From Lactifluus volemus (lineage: Eukaryota; Basidiomycota; Agaricomycetes; Russulales; Russulaceae): a stretch of 64,000 nt of DNA. Under the pieces are notes generated by a model. It was not told where the DNA came from and searched no databases. It worked only from the letters and a program-made list of their open reading frames with translations. The stretch spans positions 62,001 through 126,000 of the forward strand of contig WTXI01000055.1 in the NCBI GenBank assembly GCA_022376515.1. The letters run 5' to 3'. Positions 60,953 to 64,000 of the stretch are shown piece by piece (position 1 is the first letter of the stretch; each line of letters begins with the position of its first letter). The position numbers and the translations under genes are program-made.

Positions 60953-62560
60953 ATGGAGACTTTGGCTTCCTGGATACGACTCAGATCTTCAAGTTGGTCT
61001 GAAAGACATGCAAAATGGCGTGAAAAAAAACGTGCAAAAGCTCGATCTGACGTGATTGACCTTCAGATAAAAGAAGAACAGAAGACTCAGAAGTTGCAGC
61101 CACGCAAGGCCGAAGTCCTGTTCATAGGTTCGTCTCATTTTGCAGCCTAGGTCATCTTACAGGCGAAACTAGGGCATACCCGCTGACCGTCAATCTATCA
61201 GGTATTAATACCTCCGAAGTATCCGCCTTAGTCAAGCGCATAAAATTTGTCCATGGGAATGGTTATAGCTCCGAAGAGTTGGCCAACTTTCGGCAGATTA
61301 TTTGGAAGAACCTCCTTGAGAAATCGCGTGGTGTTGTCCATGCCCTACGAACCTTCGACCTTGAACCCACGAATCATGCAAACGAAGTGCGCCGTCTTAT
61401 ATGTTCGTTTTGTCCCTCTGAGTCTGGTTCTCTTGACAGGCGAATTGCGAGTACATCATGAACCATCGAACGGATATTGATGATCCTGAGTTCTCATTCC
61501 TCCCGGAGTTCATACACGCTATCCAGGAGCTGTGGGCCGACGAGATCATTTCTGTGTTGTTGGAGCATTCATCTGAACTCTCTATGGACACTGATACCAC
61601 GTAGTGAGTTCTCCTTATTTGTTTGTTTATTCATGAGGTTCTGCTCTACGCGAGTGACACTGGTCTCCACTGAAGTCTATGCGTCCTCTTGATATATGCT
61701 GATTGGCCACTCGCTTGTAGCTTCATTGTGCATGCCCGGCGAATCTCCGCAAGAGAATATGTCCCATCGAGTCAGGATATTCTTCGTATGACTGAGAAGC
61801 CTGGGCTATGCGTGACCGAGATAGACAACCCTATATTGAGTCGATTATTGTGGGTTAATACTCGATGGAACACCTGGAAGAAGTGGATGCATCATTTTGA
61901 GGGCGTTGTCAGCATCGTCTTCTGCGCCTCTCTCTCAGACTACGATCAGGAAGTCGATGACATCGACGACCACGTATGTATTATCATCATCAATCTCTTT
62001 TCCCAAGAGTACACAGGCATGACCCACGAGTTCTAGACGCTGCTGGCCGACTCACTTCTTCTTTTCGAATCGATCGTCAACTCGGGCTGGTTCTTGCAGT
62101 CGTCTATCATACTACTTTTGACAGAGTTGGACACGTTCACGGCCAAACTCGACAATGTATATCGCAAGCTCCAGATAACTCTTGTCTGGCTTTTATTTAA
62201 GTTTCTTTCTCAGGTGCCCTTGGATAATTACTTTCCGGATTATGCGGGTGGGGCGGACGCCATTAATGGGTCCGAGTTCGTCCTTTCTCGATTCTGCCAA
62301 CTCAATCAAGGGCCCATAAAACTGTACCCCTAGTAACCCAGCTTCTCCCATCCTGTATCGTACGCAGCTGACCCCTTCGTGGTCACAACAGCATTTCACA
62401 CGCCTCTGACCTGGTGAATGTCAGTGATGGCACCCGGTTCATTATGTCGGCGCTAAGTGACTCAGTTCTCGATCATCACCTCAGAGAGGCCGGCCTTTTG
62501 GGTAAGCCCAATTCAGCTTTCCTGTACAAGATTCGCTGGCTGAAGTTTTCCCGAGACTGA
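60953..62560 (+). CDS. G-alpha-like protein C, intact frame, P-loop and switch II lost
   Basis: The clearest copy. Start at 60953 (METLASWIRLRSSSW..), with a basic N-terminal helix and no Gly2. The P-loop site reads GINTSEVSA at the same length as GAGESGKST and is split by the intron at the usual place. 'VKRIKFVHGNGYSSEELANF', 'DDPEFSFLPEFIHAIQELWAD' and the helical domain follow. The switch I region is 'ILRMTEKPGLCVTEID'; switch II is 'LWVNTRWNTWKKWMHHFEG', two residues shorter, without the Gln. NKxD is TELD. 'VPLDNYFPDYAGGADAINGS' then 'SDLVNVSDGTRFIMSALSDS' and HHLREAGLL end the G-alpha homology; the frame runs on to a stop at 62560. I found no frame break. A GTP-independent relative is the likeliest reading. 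Confidence 0.82.
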
Positions 62561-63747
62561 GCGTAATGCAAATTTGAGTAGGCGGCTTCAAGTTGACTTG
62601 GTTTGGAGAACAGAGTATCGGTTTTCAAGTTGGGGGACACTGAAACATTCGTTTCACATCAGTCAGGTCTACCTTCTCAGATCTGTGGGTATATTCAGCT
62701 ACCTGTCCCCCATTCCTCCCAATCCTTCGCATCAGCGACCCATCTCGGCAGTGTAAGGATGACCTTCAAGTTATCGGTATCCTTATAACCACGTCACTGT
62801 TTTTCGTCCTCCTTTCCCTCACCTTGTTTCACCCTTGCTCGTCCAATTTCGCCATGGCCCTCGACATTCCGCAAAGGCCCTGGATCGCCGGCCACACCCC
62901 TCGTTCTGTCGCGCGCCAAGATGTTACCTCACCTACGACGCCTTTACGCCTTGGGAATAGTCCCACTCTCCGCGGCCTGTCCCTTTCGTCCGATTTTTGT
63001 CTGCTGGGCCTTTTGGTTTCCATTTTGGTTTCGGATCGTGCTGTAATTTCATTTCATGGTGTCGTCCCAGTCCCGGCTACGTCATGGCGCCCGGGCGCCT
63101 AGTCTTGTAACCTTTCTTTTCTCTCTTTCTCTTGAAGAGAGCGCCAGCATCCCGTGAGATCTTCCGAGGGGTACATGCGTTCCCTAATGTTCTTTGTGCT
63201 ACTCCTTACTTTACGGTTCTACGCTCTGACTTCAGCCTCATTCTCGTATGTTCGTCCTTGCTTTCGCGTTCAGAATGAGATGCAGATAACGACTGTGCGG
63301 CTGTAAGTGTGTATGGATAATAGATCATTTTTGTACCTTAAAAGCCACCTGCTGGCATGTGGACTCATCCGAGGTGCGACACCATGGATCCGACTTGGAG
63401 CACGCAGGGCAATCTATAGCGCAAGCTATAGCGAGAACATGATACCGTACGTAATCAGTCCCCAGTCACCATTCCTGTATTCCCGCATGATTAAATCTAG
63501 TAGGACCAAAAAGATAAACGGGAAAGAAACTGGAGGAAGGCATGCTGGACCTTCAGTTGCCTGGAAGTTCTGAACGTCTACCCATTTCCGTGGTCTGGAG
63601 CGGCAGTTCCATACAGTCACTATGCTCAAATTTTCATATATATATATAACTTACTAGGAAGCGGGCTATGTAGTTAGTGGTTACAGTAAGGGCCAGACGA
63701 TGCGCGCCACTGGCACCTGCCGTTCCGGCCCCTCCCGGGCCAAAGCT
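62561..63747. other. No gene recognised
   Basis: About 1.2 kb. Pyrimidine-rich sequence around 62780-62830 and 63100-63140, and a short AT microsatellite at about 63637-63649. No convincing coding sequence. Confidence 0.5.
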
Positions 63748-64000
63748 ATGAATCCTTCTCTGTTCTCCGATGCCGCGAAGGGGTTGGACAGAACGCTCTT
63801 ACCTGCAGATGAGGCGAAGGAGCTCGACGCAAAGATCGCCGCATTTCTTCCCCTGTTCGGAAAGGATCTGATAGAGTGGTAGAAGGTTGGAGTGGCTTGT
63901 CCGTGTGCGTCTTGTCTCCTGTCCTGTAGATTCCCGGAGAGCTGAAGAGAACGAATTCAACGCCGAGGATGTCTTTTCTCTCTTTCTCCCCTATCATGAC
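63748..64000 (+). pseudogene. UTP10/HEATR1-like N-terminal part, broken or incompletely spliced, cut by the window edge
   Basis: Reads NPSLFSDAAKGLDRTLL, 'ELDAKIAAFLPLFGKDLIEW' and, after a gap or intron, 'NEFNAEDVFSLFLPYHD' at the window end. This matches my memory of the N-terminal region of the U3 snoRNP HEAT-repeat protein UTP10, where 'IEWLVRR.. HEFNVDDVL..FLPYH' is typical. A TAG directly after IEW and the shortened LLKP segment suggest decay or an indel. The expected first about 80 residues are not visible upstream. It may be a fragment, or the true gene may continue to the right. Confidence 0.45.

Larger units (their letters stand above)
55820..62560 (+). repeat. Tandem array of G-alpha-like gene units, about 2.5 kb period
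   Basis: Three units (about 55820-57500, 58330-59934 and 60825-62560) share order, exon-intron layout and upstream sequence. The intergenic parts at about 57870-58330 and 60370-60825 also resemble each other, for example gaagatgtgatttgtcgcgta. A loose terminal exon lies at 60105-60235. Unequal crossing-over is the likely origin. Confidence 0.85.

Noticed and set aside
55940..62560. Treating the whole G-alpha array as plain pseudogenes
   Set aside because: Copy C is open across every exon with conserved splice sites, and the P-loop substitutions are shared and length-preserving, which random decay does not explain well. Pseudogene status remains possible for B.

Overview
The window looks like fungal nuclear DNA from a basidiomycete (Agaricomycetes). 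Genes are cut by many short introns (about 40-60 bp, GT..AG). Families typical of mushroom-forming fungi are present: a DUF6534-type 7TM protein, a basidiomycete-type F-box protein, a GMC oxidoreductase and expanded G-alpha-like genes. The helical-bundle/kinase-like protein and the LINE resemble, from memory, Rhizoctonia/Ceratobasidiaceae proteins; that genus-level placement is inference.

Layout. 0-10 kb is repeat-rich. It holds one intact phospholipid N-methyltransferase (OPI3-like) gene at 9.2-10.1 kb and two decayed copies of the same locus. One decayed copy is split by a 5'-truncated LINE with a 13-bp target-site duplication and a poly-A tail. 10.5-13.5 kb carries a protein with an MLKL-like N-terminal helical domain and a kinase-like region lacking catalytic motifs. 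Then come an F-box gene (14.2-15.9), a TAH18-type diflavin reductase (16.7-18.9), a 7TM receptor-like gene (19.7-21.4), an LCL3-type nuclease (23.3-24.5), a RAD5/RAD16/ULS1-type SNF2-RING translocase (24.6-29.0), a conserved unknown (29.3-30.5), the GPI ethanolamine-phosphate transferase MCD4 (30.6-34.6), a giant DUF6606/DUF3638/DUF3645 protein (35.8-45.4), a Kelch protein (45.5-47.2) and a GMC oxidoreductase (47.6-50.3).

50.8-53.3 kb is a small graveyard: an internally deleted copy of MCD4 and a fragment of mitochondrial EF-G. RPA49 (RNA polymerase I) follows at 53.6-55.3. 55.8-62.6 kb is a tandem array of three G-alpha-like genes plus a loose C-terminal exon. A possible UTP10 5' part enters at the right edge.

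The most unusual content is the G-alpha array. In all three copies the P-loop is present at normal length but its glycine/lysine/threonine positions are replaced. The NK of NKxD is also lost, and switch I/II is eroded to different degrees. At least one copy (60953-62560) still reads in frame through every exon, which suggests a diverged nucleotide-independent G-alpha-like protein rather than simple debris. Also notable are the MLKL-like architecture and the SF2/SecA-like motifs in the giant protein. Single-base frame breaks recur in several genes, most densely at 42.4-44.9 kb, so either sequencing error or local decay must be considered.
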